The notes below the pieces were generated by a model that was not told the DNA's origin, searched no databases, and saw only the letters and a program-made list of their open reading frames with translations. This document shows, piece by piece, positions 1 through 8,525 of a DNA stretch of 64,000 nucleotides. Made by a program: the position numbers and the translations under genes. How positions within the stretch are numbered: position 1 is the first letter of the stretch; every line of letters begins with the position of its first letter. Origin of the DNA: Clostridiales bacterium (lineage in GTDB: Bacteria; Bacillota; Clostridia; Saccharofermentanales; Saccharofermentanaceae); NCBI GenBank assembly GCA_017513085.1, contig JAFWDK010000001.1:1-64000 (forward strand), in the 5' to 3' direction.

Positions 1-65
1 AGAGCAAGATTCTACCGCAGTACCAAAATTCGCTTATCGCTCATTTTGCCCCTGCGGGAATCTTG

Positions 66-110
66 TTGGGGAGTGCCTTCCCCAAACCCTGCTTATGCGG
101 CTTACGCCGC
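66..110. other. Inverted repeats upstream of the mobilization genes, possible oriT
   Basis: Two inverted repeats lie just upstream of the MobC-like gene: TTGGGGA (66-72) with TCCCCAA (79-85), and GCGGC (97-101) with GCCGC (106-110). MOBP-type relaxases nick next to such repeats and oriT is usually just upstream of mobC. The placement is inference from context; no nick site was recognised. Confidence 0.35.
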
Positions 111-222
111 TGGAAAATCCCTCAAAATAATTTTTCGGATTTTTCAAAAACAGTTCCGCTTTACACCCTGTTTTTCTCCTATTAGTGAGAGGACACCACG
201 CACAGCCGAAGGAGGTTTTACC

Positions 223-621
223 ATGCGAAAACGATATAACACGCCGCACCGCAGCCGGGTAGTCAAGACACGCATGACCGAGGAAGAATACGCCGAGTTT
301 GCGGAAAGGCTTTCTGCTTACAACATGAGCCAAGCCGAGTTTATCCGGCAAGCCATAACCGGGGCAGCCATACGCCCCATCATAACCGTTTCCCCCGTCA
401 ATGACGAGTTGCTTGCCGCTGTCGGGAAGCTGACCGCCGAATACGGCAGGATCGGCGGCAACTTAAACCAGATAGCCCGGACGCTGAACGAGTGGCACAG
501 CCCCTACCCGCAGCTTGCCGGGGAGGTACGGGCGGCGGTTTCCGACCTTGCTGCCCTAAAGTTTGAAGTCTTGCAGAAAGTGGGTGACGCTGTTGGCAAC
601 ATTCAAACATATCAGCTCTAA
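223..621 (+). CDS. MobC-like plasmid/transposon mobilization protein
   Basis: A 132-residue basic protein that would bind oriT DNA and help the relaxase form the relaxosome. The start at 223 is set by the GGAGG ribosome site at 211-215, although the frame is open further upstream. The N-terminal half (RSRVVKTRMTEEEYAEF then SQAEFIRQAI) looks like a ribbon-helix-helix DNA-binding fold. The C-terminal part contains the IGGNLNQIARTLNE stretch (about residues 84-97), typical of MobC/relaxosome accessory proteins. The relaxase frame starts inside its 3' end, so the two are translationally linked. Family assignment is firm; the DNA target is inferred. Confidence 0.85.
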   Translation: MRKRYNTPHRSRVVKTRMTEEEYAEFAERLSAYNMSQAEFIRQAITGAAIRPIITVSPVNDELLAAVGKLTAEYGRIGGNLNQIARTLNEWHSPYPQLAGEVRAAVSDLAALKFEVLQKVGDAVGNIQTYQL

Positions 622-2215
622 AAATGCGGACTATGGCGCAGCGGAAGCCTATCTCACATTTGAGCATGACGAGTTTACCATGAAGCCCACCCTTGATGAA
701 AACGGGCGGCTGATACCGAGGGAGGATTACCGCATTTCTTCCCTCAACTGTGGGGGCGAGGATTTCGCTGTTGCCTGTATGCGGGCTAATCTCCGCTATG
801 AGAAAAACCAAAAACGGGAAGATGTGAAAAGCCACCACTATATCATCAGCTTTGACCCACGGGACGGGACAGACAACGGCTTGACCGTAGACCGGGCGCA
901 GGAGCTGGGCGAGCAGTTCTGTAAAGAGCATTTCCCCGGACACCAAGCCTTAGTCTGCACCCACCCGGACGGGCATAACCACAGCGGCAATATCCATGTG
1001 CATATCGTCATCAACTCCCTGCGGATTTATGAAGTCCCGCTTCTGCCCTACATGGACAGACCAGCCGACACACGGGAGGGCTGCAAGCACCGCTGCACCA
1101 ACGCCGCTATGGAATATTTCAAGAGTGAAGTCATGGAGATGTGCCACCGGGAGGGGCTTTACCAAATCGACCTCCTAAGCGGCAGCAAGGAACGGATAAC
1201 CGAACGGGAATACTGGGCGGCAAAGAAAGGACAGCTTGCCCTTGATAAAGAGAACGCTGTCAGAGAAGCCGCAGGACAGCCGACCAAGCCCACCAAGTTT
1301 GAAACGGACAAGGCGAAGCTGCGCCGGACGATACGGCAGGCACTTTCCCAAGCTGGCAGCTTTGACGAATTTTCTTCCCTTTTGCTGCGGGAGGGTGTGA
1401 CCGTCAAGGAGAGCCGGGGGCGGCTTTCCTACCTCACGCCGGACAGGACAAAGCCTATCACAGCCCGGAAGCTGGGGGACGATTTTGACAAGGCTGCTGT
1501 CCTTGTCCTGCTTACGCAGAACGCCCACAGAGCCGCCGAACAGAGCAAAGCCATACTCGAATACCCTGCCGCGGTTAAAAAGCTGTCACAAGGGGAAAAA
1601 ACCACAAAAACCACCCCGGCAGACAACACCTTGCAGCGCATGGTTGACCGGGAAGCCAAGCGAGCCGAGGGCAAGGGCGTGGGCTATGACCGCTGGGCGG
1701 CAAAGCACAACCTAAAGCAAATGGCAGCTACCGTTACCGCCTATCAGCAGTACGGCTTTTCTTCCCCGGAGGAACTGGACGAAGCCTGTTCTGCCGCCTA
1801 TACCGCCATGCGGGAAAGCCTTACAGAGCTGAAGCAGATGGAAAAGACGCTGAACGGGAAAAAGGAGCTGCAACGGCAGGTGCTTGCCTATTCCAAGACC
1901 CGCCCTGTCCGGGACGGGCTGAAACAGCAGAAAAACGCCAAAGCAAAAGCAGCCTACCGTCAGAAGTACGAAAGCGACTTTATCATAGCAGACGCAGCCG
2001 CCCGCTATTTCAGGGAAAACGGCATTTCCAAGCTGCCGAGCTATAAAGCCCTGCAAGCAGAGATTGAAACCCTTATCCAAGAGAAAAACAGCGGCTACAA
2101 CGATTACCGGGCAAAACGGGAGGAATACCGCCGCTTACAGACTGTCAAGGGCAATATCGACCAGATTTTACACCGGGAGCGCAAGCCTGTGAAAAGGCAG
2201 GAACAGGAACGATAA
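593..2215 (+). CDS. MOBP-type relaxase/mobilization nuclease
   Basis: About 540 residues, the nicking enzyme that would cut one strand at oriT and lead it to a recipient. The N-terminal relaxase domain begins ATFKHISSKNADYGAA and carries the metal-binding histidine cluster in HSGNIHVHIVINS (about residues 129-141). The C-terminal half is rich in Lys, Glu and Arg and probably coiled coil. I place the start at a TTG (593), which gives the N-terminus usual for this family; the longer ATG-started form at 563 would add ten residues that look like out-of-frame mobC. The gene overlaps mobC by 29 nt. A clear ribosome site is not visible before the TTG, so the start is uncertain. Confidence 0.9.
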   Translation: MATFKHISSKNADYGAAEAYLTFEHDEFTMKPTLDENGRLIPREDYRISSLNCGGEDFAVACMRANLRYEKNQKREDVKSHHYIISFDPRDGTDNGLTVDRAQELGEQFCKEHFPGHQALVCTHPDGHNHSGNIHVHIVINSLRIYEVPLLPYMDRPADTREGCKHRCTNAAMEYFKSEVMEMCHREGLYQIDLLSGSKERITEREYWAAKKGQLALDKENAVREAAGQPTKPTKFETDKAKLRRTIRQALSQAGSFDEFSSLLLREGVTVKESRGRLSYLTPDRTKPITARKLGDDFDKAAVLVLLTQNAHRAAEQSKAILEYPAAVKKLSQGEKTTKTTPADNTLQRMVDREAKRAEGKGVGYDRWAAKHNLKQMAATVTAYQQYGFSSPEELDEACSAAYTAMRESLTELKQMEKTLNGKKELQRQVLAYSKTRPVRDGLKQQKNAKAKAAYRQKYESDFIIADAAARYFRENGISKLPSYKALQAEIETLIQEKNSGYNDYRAKREEYRRLQTVKGNIDQILHRERKPVKRQEQER

Positions 2216-2400
2216 AAACCGCCCCAAAATGTACCCGAACCTATACAGAACAAGGGGGCTGCCCCGTACCCTATCCGCAAATACCAAAGGATTTTTTAAC
2301 GGGCTTATAGGGCAGAAAAAACCCGAAAATGATACCGAGATGATACAGAATTACCGCCGATACCGCCACACCAGCGGAAACGGCAGAAAGGAGCGCACCC

Positions 2401-2613
2401 ATGCCAAGAATGAGCAAGAAACGGCGGCTGGAATGGTCTTTTTTCCTGCGGCAAGTGAAAGTCGGGAATTCCACCTGCGATCGTATCACATACAATGACC
2501 TCTGCCGGGGCTGTACCCATAGCTGCAAGCAGAGCTTCCGGGCGGTTATCATACTCTGCCCCCACTACTACTCCAAACGCCGGAAAAAGGAGGACAGGGA
2601 CAATGGCAGATAA
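2401..2613 (+). CDS. Small cysteine-rich mobile-element protein
   Basis: A 70-residue basic protein starting MPRMSKKRRLEW and carrying several cysteines (CRGCTHSCKQSF and a later CPHYYSKR), which might bind a metal. An AAAGGAGC ribosome site lies about ten bases before the ATG. Small proteins of this kind sit before the replisome organizer in related Tn1549-like elements; no function is known to me. Its 3' end overlaps the start of the next gene by 11 nt, suggesting coupling. The 185 bases between the relaxase stop and this gene hold nothing I can assign. Confidence 0.65.
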   Translation: MPRMSKKRRLEWSFFLRQVKVGNSTCDRITYNDLCRGCTHSCKQSFRAVIILCPHYYSKRRKKEDRDNGR

Positions 2614-3352
2614 CCGCAAGTATTACTACCTCAAGCTGAAAGAGAACTTTTTTGACAGCGACTCCATTGTGCTGCTGGAAGATATGAAAGACGGGATTTT
2701 ATACTCCAATATCCTCTTGAAGCTGTACTTAAAATCGCTGAAAAACGGCGGGAAATTGCAGCTTGACGAGCATATCCCCTACACAGCGCAGATGATAGCG
2801 ACACTGACCCGCCACCAGATAGGGACGGTTGAGAGGGCTTTAGAGATTTTCCGGCAGTTGGGGCTTGTGGAGCAGCTTGACAGCGGGGCTTTCTATATGA
2901 CCGACATTGAGCTGATGATAGGACAGTCCTCTACCGAAGCCGAGCGGAAACGGGCTGCAAGACTGGAAAACAAGGCACTTTTACCGCCCCGGACAAAAGG
3001 CGGACATTTGTCCGACATTCGTCCACCAGAGATAGAGATAGAGTTAGAGAAAGAGATAGAGATAGAAAAAGAGAGAGAGGGAGAAACGGGACACCCCGCC
3101 CCCGCCGCTTATGGCAGATACAACAATGTGATACTGACCGATACAGAGCTTTCCGGGCTAAAAACAGAGTTGCCCGACAAGTGGGAGTATTATATTGACC
3201 GGCTTTCCTGCCATATCGCTTCCACCGGGAAACAGTACCACAGCCATGCAGCCACCATTTACAAGTGGGCGCAGGAGGACGCTGCCAAAGGCAAGGCTGC
3301 CCCGAAACAGGGCATACCCGATTATTCATGCAAGGAGGGCGAGAGCTTATGA
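2603..3352 (+). CDS. Phage replisome organizer-like replication protein
   Basis: A 249-residue protein whose N-terminal about 120 residues (NRKYYYLKLKENFFDSD, then KDGILYSNILLKLYLKS) match the phage replisome organizer N-terminal domain, a winged-helix fold related to DnaD/DnaB-type helicase loaders. It probably starts replication of the excised element together with the DnaC-like protein downstream. Start at 2603 follows the AAAAAGGAGG site at 2585-2593; the frame is open further upstream. The middle contains a low-complexity Glu/Ile/Lys stretch (about residues 143-161) encoded by a GA-rich repeat. Its stop overlaps the next gene by four bases (ATGA type). Confidence 0.8.
   Translation: MADNRKYYYLKLKENFFDSDSIVLLEDMKDGILYSNILLKLYLKSLKNGGKLQLDEHIPYTAQMIATLTRHQIGTVERALEIFRQLGLVEQLDSGAFYMTDIELMIGQSSTEAERKRAARLENKALLPPRTKGGHLSDIRPPEIEIELEKEIEIEKEREGETGHPAPAAYGRYNNVILTDTELSGLKTELPDKWEYYIDRLSCHIASTGKQYHSHAATIYKWAQEDAAKGKAAPKQGIPDYSCKEGESL
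3029..3085 (+). repeat. GA-rich low-complexity tract inside the replisome organizer
   Basis: About 57 bases made almost only of GAGATA/GAGAGA-like units. It encodes the alternating Glu/Ile/Lys linker of the protein. The units are mostly hexamers, so gain or loss of one would keep the frame. Confidence 0.8.
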
Positions 3353-4203
3353 AAAACGGAATTGAAGCTATGATTACGGACATTACAGCCACTACCGCCG
3401 AAGCGGAGGACTACACAGGCGAGGACGGGCTTTTATACTGCGGTAAGTGCCATACGCCCAAAGAAGCCTATTTTGCAGAGGGAAAGACTTGTTTCGGGCG
3501 TGACCGCCACCCGGCAGAGTGCGACTGCCAGCGGGCAGCCCGTGAAAAGCAGCAAGCCGCCGAAAGCCGACAGAAGCACCTTGAAAAAGTGGAGGACTTG
3601 AAACGCCGGGGCTTTACCGACCCTGCTATGCGGAACTGGACATTTGAGCATGACAACGGCAGAAACCCGCAGACCGAAACCGCCCGCTTTTATGTGGAGA
3701 GCTGGGAAACCATGCAGGCTGAAAATATCGGCTACCTGTTTTGGGGCGGCGTGGGGACGGGAAAAAGCTACCTTGCCGCCTGTATCGCCAACGCCCTTAT
3801 GGAAAAAGAGGTTGCCGTCTGCATGACAAACTTTGCAACGATACTGGGTGACCTTGCCGCCAGCTTTGAGGGCAGGAACGAATATATTTCCCGCCTTTGC
3901 AGCTACCCTCTGCTGATACTTGATGATTTCGGTATGGAGCGAGGAACAGAATACGGGCTGGAACAGGTTTACAGCGTGATTGACAGCCGTTACCGAAGCG
4001 GCAAGCCGCTGATCGCCACGACCAACCTCACGCTGGAGGAATTGCAGCACCCGCAGGACACGCCCCACGCCCGTATCTATGACAGGCTGACTTCCATGTG
4101 CGCCCCCGTCCGCTTCACGGGCAGCAACTTCCGAAAGGAAACCGCACAGGAAAAGCTGGAACGCTTAAAGCAACTGATGAAGCAGCGAAAGGAGAGCCTA
4201 TGA
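3349..4203 (+). CDS. DnaC-like AAA+ ATPase (helicase loader)
   Basis: A 284-residue protein related to DnaC/DnaI/IstB. The N-terminal part has a zinc-finger-like arrangement (CGKCHTPKEAYF, then CFGRDRH and CDCQRA). The AAA+ domain has a Walker A motif GGVGTGKSYLA and a Walker B LLILDDFGMERG, followed by a sensor-type ATTNL. It would load the replicative helicase on the element's origin, in partnership with the replisome organizer just upstream, with which it overlaps by ATGA. The annotated start at 3349 is preferred over an upstream in-frame ATG at 3265 because of this overlap and the AAGGAGGGCGA site. Confidence 0.87.
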   Translation: MKNGIEAMITDITATTAEAEDYTGEDGLLYCGKCHTPKEAYFAEGKTCFGRDRHPAECDCQRAAREKQQAAESRQKHLEKVEDLKRRGFTDPAMRNWTFEHDNGRNPQTETARFYVESWETMQAENIGYLFWGGVGTGKSYLAACIANALMEKEVAVCMTNFATILGDLAASFEGRNEYISRLCSYPLLILDDFGMERGTEYGLEQVYSVIDSRYRSGKPLIATTNLTLEELQHPQDTPHARIYDRLTSMCAPVRFTGSNFRKETAQEKLERLKQLMKQRKESL

Positions 4204-4388
4204 CAGAAACGAAACAGACAAGCACCACCAAAACAGACCGCCGCCCGGACTGTGTGACGGAAATCCGCATGGGCAACTCCGTCCTTACCGTTTCCGGCTT
4301 CTTCAAGCAGGGCGCAACCGACACCGCAGCCGACAAGATGATGAAAGTGCTGGAAGCGGAAGCTGCTACACAAAAAACGGCGATTTGA
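4200..4388 (+). CDS. TnpW-like transposon-encoded small protein
   Basis: A 62-residue protein with the core CVTEIRMGNSVLTVSGFF and then TDTAADKMMKVLEAE, which I recognise as the TnpW family of Tn4451-like transposons. Its role is not established. It starts inside the stop codon of the DnaC-like gene (ATGA overlap), so it is part of the same operon. The N-terminal about 18 residues are Thr/Lys-rich and probably disordered. Confidence 0.75.
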   Translation: MTETKQTSTTKTDRRPDCVTEIRMGNSVLTVSGFFKQGATDTAADKMMKVLEAEAATQKTAI

Positions 4389-4430
4389 CCGACCATAAAG
4401 AAGCAGATTTGACGCTTTTGCCGCTATACA

Positions 4431-4483
4431 GACAGCCGCCCCATGTGGTACAATCAAGGTACGGAATAGTGGGGCTGGCTGTC
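4431..4483 (+). promoter_or_regulatory. Extended -10 promoter inside an inverted repeat, upstream of the recombinase
   Basis: A TGG-TACAAT extended -10 box lies at 4446-4454. It is framed by an imperfect inverted repeat, GACAGCCGCCCCA (4431-4443) and TGGGGCTGGCTGTC (4470-4483). A repeat that encloses a promoter would fit an operator or a leader hairpin controlling the recombinase. No good -35 box was found. The regulator is unknown. Confidence 0.45.
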
Positions 4484-4499
4484 GGAAACGGAGGATTTT

Positions 4500-6110
4500 A
4501 TGTTAAGACAGACCAACCAACAACCAATTACCGCCCTTTACCCAAGACTATCCCATGAGGACGAGCTGCAAGGCGAAAGCAATTCCATTTCCAATCAGAA
4601 GCGTATCCTTGAAACCTATGCAAAGCAGAACGGCTTTTCCAATCTGCGCTGGTACACGGACGACGGTTATTCTGGTGCGAACTTTCAAAGACCCGGTTTT
4701 CAAGCCATGCTTGCGGACATTGAAGCCGGAAAAGTCGGGACAGTTATCGTAAAGGATATGTCGAGGTTAGGGCGAAACTACCTGCAAGTGGGAATGTACA
4801 CGGAAATGATTTTCCCACAGAAAGGTGTCCGCTTCATCGCTATCAATGACGGAGTGGACAGCGCACAGGGCGACAATGACTTTGCCCCGCTGCGGAATAT
4901 CTTTAACGAATGGCTGGTGAGAGATACGAGCAAGAAAATCAAAGCAGTAAAACGCTCAAAAGGCATGAATGGCAAGCCCATCACAAGCAAGCCTGTGTAT
5001 GGCTACCTCATGGACGAGGATGAAAATTTCATTATTGACGAGGAAGCTGCACCCGTAGTCAAGCAGATATACAACCTCTGTCTTGCCGGGAATGGTCCGA
5101 CCAAGATAGCCCGTATGCTCACAGAGCAGCAAATCCCCACGCCGGGAACGCTTGAATACCGCAGGACGGGCAGCACCCGCCGCTACCACCCCGGCTATGA
5201 GTGCAAGTGGGCGACCAATACCGTAGTGCATATCCTTGAAAACCGGGAATACACAGGCTGTCTGGTAAATTTCAAGACAGAAAAACTTTCTTACAAAGTC
5301 AAGCACAGTGTAGAAAATCCCCCGGAAAAGCAAGTGATTTTCGAGAACCACCACGAGCCTATCATAGACACCCAAACATGGGAACGGGTGCAGGAGCTTC
5401 GCAAACAGCGCAAACGCCCAAACCGCTATGATGAAGTGGGTTTGTTCTCCGGCATACTGTTCTGTGCGGACTGCGGCAGCGTGATGTATCAGCAGCGATA
5501 CCAGACGGACAAGCGCAAGCAGGACTGTTATATCTGCGGCAACTACAAGAAACGCACCCATGACTGTACGGCGCACTTTATCCGCACCGACCTCTTGACC
5601 GCTGGTGTACTCTCCAATCTGCGGAAAGTGACCAGCTATGCGGCAAAGCATGAAGCCCGGTTTATGAAACTCTTGATTGAGCAGAACGAGGACGGGGGCA
5701 AACGCAGGAACGCCGCCAAGAAAAAGGAACTGGAAGCCTCCGAGAAACGCATAGCCGAGTTATCCGCTATCTTCAAGCGGCTGTATGAGGACAGCGTGAC
5801 CGGGCGCATATCAGACGAGCGTTTCACAGAGCTGTCGGCAGACTATGAAGCAGAGCAACGGGAGCTGAAAGAAAGAGCCGCTGCTATTCAAGCGGAGCTT
5901 TCCAAAGCACAGGAAGCCACCGTGAACGCAGAAAAGTTTATGAATGTTGTCCGGCGGCATACCAGCTTTGAAGAACTTACCCCTACTCTGCTGCGGGAGT
6001 TTGTAGAGAAAATCGTTGTGCATGAGTGCAGCTATGACGAGAACAAGACCCGCAGACAGGACATTGAGATTTATTATTCTTTTGTTGGCAAGGTGGACTT
6101 GCCCGAATAA
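4500..6110 (+). CDS. Large serine recombinase, TnpX/TndX type
   Basis: A 536-residue site-specific recombinase that would excise and insert the element. The N-terminal resolvase domain has the catalytic serine in YPRLSHEDE (Ser18) and the conserved VIVKDMSRLGRNYLQVG helix region. It is followed by the recombinase domain (KPVYGYLMDE through the HILENREYTGCLVNF stretch) and a zinc ribbon (CADCGSVMYQQ and CGNYKKRTHDC). A long coiled coil runs from about residue 395 to 475, then a short C-terminal domain ends it. GGAGGA lies five bases before the ATG. Enzymes of this type typically recombine at a central GA dinucleotide; whether that holds here is inference. It is the last gene before the element's right edge. 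Confidence 0.93.
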   Translation: MLRQTNQQPITALYPRLSHEDELQGESNSISNQKRILETYAKQNGFSNLRWYTDDGYSGANFQRPGFQAMLADIEAGKVGTVIVKDMSRLGRNYLQVGMYTEMIFPQKGVRFIAINDGVDSAQGDNDFAPLRNIFNEWLVRDTSKKIKAVKRSKGMNGKPITSKPVYGYLMDEDENFIIDEEAAPVVKQIYNLCLAGNGPTKIARMLTEQQIPTPGTLEYRRTGSTRRYHPGYECKWATNTVVHILENREYTGCLVNFKTEKLSYKVKHSVENPPEKQVIFENHHEPIIDTQTWERVQELRKQRKRPNRYDEVGLFSGILFCADCGSVMYQQRYQTDKRKQDCYICGNYKKRTHDCTAHFIRTDLLTAGVLSNLRKVTSYAAKHEARFMKLLIEQNEDGGKRRNAAKKKELEASEKRIAELSAIFKRLYEDSVTGRISDERFTELSADYEAEQRELKERAAAIQAELSKAQEATVNAEKFMNVVRRHTSFEELTPTLLREFVEKIVVHECSYDENKTRRQDIEIYYSFVGKVDLPE

Positions 6111-6118
6111 CCGCCCGA

Positions 6119-6151
6119 CCTATCCGACACAATGCGCAAGTGCCGGATAGG
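6119..6151. repeat. Inverted repeat near the right end of the element
   Basis: CCTATCCG (6119-6126) pairs with CGGATAGG (6144-6151) across a 17-base loop, eight bases after the recombinase stop. It may be a transcription terminator or part of the recombinase-binding end. A short T run follows within 15 bases, but not directly, so a terminator is not certain. Confidence 0.5.
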
Positions 6152-6598
6152 AACGGCAAAATTTTTTACACTTCTATTACTTCTTTATCGCACATCAGTA
6201 AATGCTTAACGCTTGTAGTCGCAATTCTTTCGGTGCTGACCGCGAACCGTTATGCGGACAGATGGTGGAGTGATGTTGCGGTGTTTACCCCGGTTTCGTG
6301 TTTGATCATCTTTTTGTTCGCTCGTTCGAGAGGCAGACTGTCAAGATTCAGATCCGCTTGTATCGATTTTGTTGCTGATATCAGCAGAGAGGGCTTCCTT
6401 GTCCATTCGGTAGTCTTTATTTATGCTGAGTCGATTATTTTCAGAGTGATCAATATAGTTGGCCTTGCTGTCGATCCTTATCTATTCACTGATTTGGTCA
6501 GGCTGATCATCGGCTTTCCGATCACTGTATTTCTATGCCTGTCCTGGCGAAAACTGCATGGCGCTTTGGTTGCCGTGAATAAAAAGAATCATTCATAA
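6152..6598 (+). pseudogene. C-terminal remnant of an acyltransferase-3 membrane protein, cut by the element
   Basis: An open frame of about 148 residues with four hydrophobic segments. Its pattern (membrane helix, a short basic loop, DFVADISREGFLVHSVVF, two more helices, a cytoplasmic end) resembles the last third of acyltransferase family 3 (OafA-like) membrane proteins, where the equivalent line usually reads like FGVYLIH. There is no plausible start or ribosome site; the in-frame ATG at 6140 lies inside the inverted repeat at the element edge. The catalytic N-terminal part would be on the other side of the mobile element, outside the window. The reading that the element split the gene is inference, but the lack of a start and the composition change support it. 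Confidence 0.65.
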
Positions 6599-6628
6599 TC
6601 TGTCGGGCGATTTGCCAAGTTTTCTACA

Positions 6629-6665
6629 TTAACAGAAAGCTTTGGCTATATGCTAGAATTATAAT
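6629..6665 (+). promoter_or_regulatory. Promoter for a leaderless start at 6666
   Basis: An extended -10 box TGC-TAGAAT (6651-6659) stands exactly six bases before the ATG, so transcription would start at the A of the start codon. A TTAACA (6629-6634) may be the -35 box, with a long 19-base spacer. There is no ribosome site. Confidence 0.5.
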
Positions 6666-8525
6666 ATGCAAAAACATCTTGAGAACATTTCTCTTGTTTT
6701 TAGCACCGTGCTCAGCAGCATGGCTTTTTGTTATTTAAACAGCATCAGGCCGGACAATATCATCGTTTTCGGTACATGTTTCTTAGCTTTGCTGCTGTTC
6801 AAAACGCGTTATAAGGAGAAGTGCTCTGCTTCGATTGCGGTCCTGTCGATCATATTGTCGCTGCTGCTTCTGCTGGGCAAATATCTGGTCTATCTTGACG
6901 AATCCACGGGTTTCGCTCTTTGGCTGAAAATAGTGATTACGCCGTTGGGTGCTTTTTTGTTTTTTTGCGATTTCTTTTCCGTTCTTTTTGCAAAAGCGGA
7001 GAATATTCGGGTAAGCGAAAAGCGGACTATCGGGTTTGTTCCTGTCTTTGTTATTTCGTTTGTTGTCATTCTGGCCGCGTGGATCCCTGCGTGGCTGGCT
7101 GAATATCCCGGTATTTTCTCTCCCGATACGATCGCGCAGCTTAACCAGGTAGAAGGGCTGAGAGCTTTTGATAATTTTAATCCACTGCTGCATACACTGA
7201 TGGTCGCTGCCTGCAGGGCTTTAGCTTCCGTTTTTACAAAGGATGTAAACGTCATTTATTTCGTTGTAGGCCTGATTCAGATGGTGATTTTGGCTTTGAT
7301 CTATGCTTATTCAAATGCCTATATATATAGAAGAACCGGCAAGATTTCTCTGCTGATCCTGTCGCTCATTTTCTACATGCTCATTTCCTATAATGTCTTT
7401 TACAGCATCTCTGTCTCCAAGGATAGTATGTATGCCGCGTTTGCGCTGCTGCTGGTGATAGCTGTTGACAGATATGGTAACGAACCAACTTTGAAGAATG
7501 CCGTCATCCTGATCGTTTGCGGAATTATTTACGGACTCCTGAGAAAAAACGGCTTCTACTCGCTTTTGTTCGCTTTTGTGGTGCTGGTCTTTCTGTGGCT
7601 GAAACGCGATTTCAGAAAGACTGTAACCGTTTTTGCGACGATGCTTATCTTGATCACAGTTATCGAACGGCCTGTCTACAGTGCTGCTTTGAGTGTCCTG
7701 AATAAAAATGTAATAACAGCACAAAGCAATGCAACGCTGATGCTGGAAGACGAATCTATGGCGACTGATGCGTACAGCATCAGTTTCCGGCGTGGTGAAA
7801 ACACCAAGACAAACGAAGTCCACTTTCGTGGAAATTTCCTGTACGTAATGTTTTTCCAGCAAGTTGCAAATGTCGTCTGTCATGACCGGAAACTTACAGC
7901 TGAAGAAGAACATATGATCGAAGAGATGATCCCGATAAGCGTCATCAAGAAGACATATAATCCAATGCTGGTTGATGAACTGTTCAATATGGCAGCTGCA
8001 TATGCTACAGAAGAAGCCGAAAGATTTGGGTTCTTTGGATATTTCCGCCTCTGGGCCGGCCTGCTGTTCCGATATCCTCTGGATTATCTGGAAGCCTATG
8101 TAAATATGACAAAGTATTACTTTTATCCCAATCGCTTTGTCAACACTTACTATATCGGCGTGCATACGAACGAATTCGGATTGAGTTCGGCAAACCTGCT
8201 CTCTCCGGAATACAAAAGCGGGGTCGAAAGATTCTATTCCAGGAATCAGAATTCATTACCGCTTGTTTCCTCACTTTATTGTGCGGGAACATTCACCTTT
8301 ATTCTGCTGGCGACGATATTCTTTACGATGCGAAAGAAGAACTACACTTCTCTTTTATCGCTTCTCCCACTTCTGGGTAACTTTTTGATTCTGATGGCGT
8401 GCGTACCAATTAACGATGAATTCAGGTACATGTATCCGATAGTTGTTTGTCTGCCATATTATGTGATGCAGTTTTTGGTTAAGGATAATGCACAGACAGA
8501 AGCGCAGGGAGGACTGAGAAATTGA
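6666..8525 (+). CDS. Polytopic membrane protein, DUF6020-like, probable GT-C glycosyltransferase
   Basis: A 619-residue membrane protein with about 12 hydrophobic segments. After the third to fourth helix comes a conserved-looking extracellular motif, IPAWLAEYPGIFSPDTIAQ (about residues 139-157), then NPLLHTLMVAA. The same pattern occurs in the next gene, so the two are paralogs. A soluble extracellular section (about residues 350-450) separates the last helices. The arrangement suggests a GT-C type enzyme that uses a lipid-linked sugar outside the membrane, but neither donor nor acceptor can be told from sequence. It starts a seven-gene run through 15,583. The start at 6666 has no ribosome site and a -10 box six bases upstream. 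Confidence 0.7.
   Translation: MQKHLENISLVFSTVLSSMAFCYLNSIRPDNIIVFGTCFLALLLFKTRYKEKCSASIAVLSIILSLLLLLGKYLVYLDESTGFALWLKIVITPLGAFLFFCDFFSVLFAKAENIRVSEKRTIGFVPVFVISFVVILAAWIPAWLAEYPGIFSPDTIAQLNQVEGLRAFDNFNPLLHTLMVAACRALASVFTKDVNVIYFVVGLIQMVILALIYAYSNAYIYRRTGKISLLILSLIFYMLISYNVFYSISVSKDSMYAAFALLLVIAVDRYGNEPTLKNAVILIVCGIIYGLLRKNGFYSLLFAFVVLVFLWLKRDFRKTVTVFATMLILITVIERPVYSAALSVLNKNVITAQSNATLMLEDESMATDAYSISFRRGENTKTNEVHFRGNFLYVMFFQQVANVVCHDRKLTAEEEHMIEEMIPISVIKKTYNPMLVDELFNMAAAYATEEAERFGFFGYFRLWAGLLFRYPLDYLEAYVNMTKYYFYPNRFVNTYYIGVHTNEFGLSSANLLSPEYKSGVERFYSRNQNSLPLVSSLYCAGTFTFILLATIFFTMRKKNYTSLLSLLPLLGNFLILMACVPINDEFRYMYPIVVCLPYYVMQFLVKDNAQTEAQGGLRN

Larger units (their letters stand above)
1..6151 (+). 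mobile_element. Right-hand part of a Tn4451/Tn1549-like mobilizable or conjugative element
   Basis: A GC-rich block whose seven genes all read rightward: MobC-like protein, MOBP relaxase, small Cys-rich protein, replisome organizer, DnaC-like ATPase, TnpW and a large serine recombinase. This gene order is typical of the terminal module of elements related to Tn4451 and Tn1549 in gut Firmicutes, where the TnpX/TndX-type recombinase sits at one end. The left end and any conjugation (type IV secretion) or cargo genes lie outside the window. The right boundary is placed at about 6,151, after an inverted repeat and just before a reading frame that belongs to a host acyltransferase; the exact junction is not resolved and could be some tens of bases further right. 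Base composition falls sharply after this point. Confidence 0.85.

Noticed and set aside
2229-2498. 89-codon open frame between relaxase and replisome organizer
   Set aside because: It has no ribosome site and its second half overlaps the better supported small Cys-rich gene at 2401-2613.
3029-3085. GA-rich tract as a phase-variation switch
   Set aside because: The units are mostly six bases and imperfect, so slippage would not switch the frame; it most likely only encodes a linker.
4956-5651. 231-codon open frame on the minus strand
   Set aside because: It is antisense to the serine recombinase, which has all its domains; GC-rich codon use commonly leaves such shadows open.
7311-8165. 284-codon open frame on the minus strand
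   Set aside because: It lies wholly inside the 6666-8525 membrane protein gene; its product is rich in Gln, Asp and Cys without a family pattern and it has no ribosome site.
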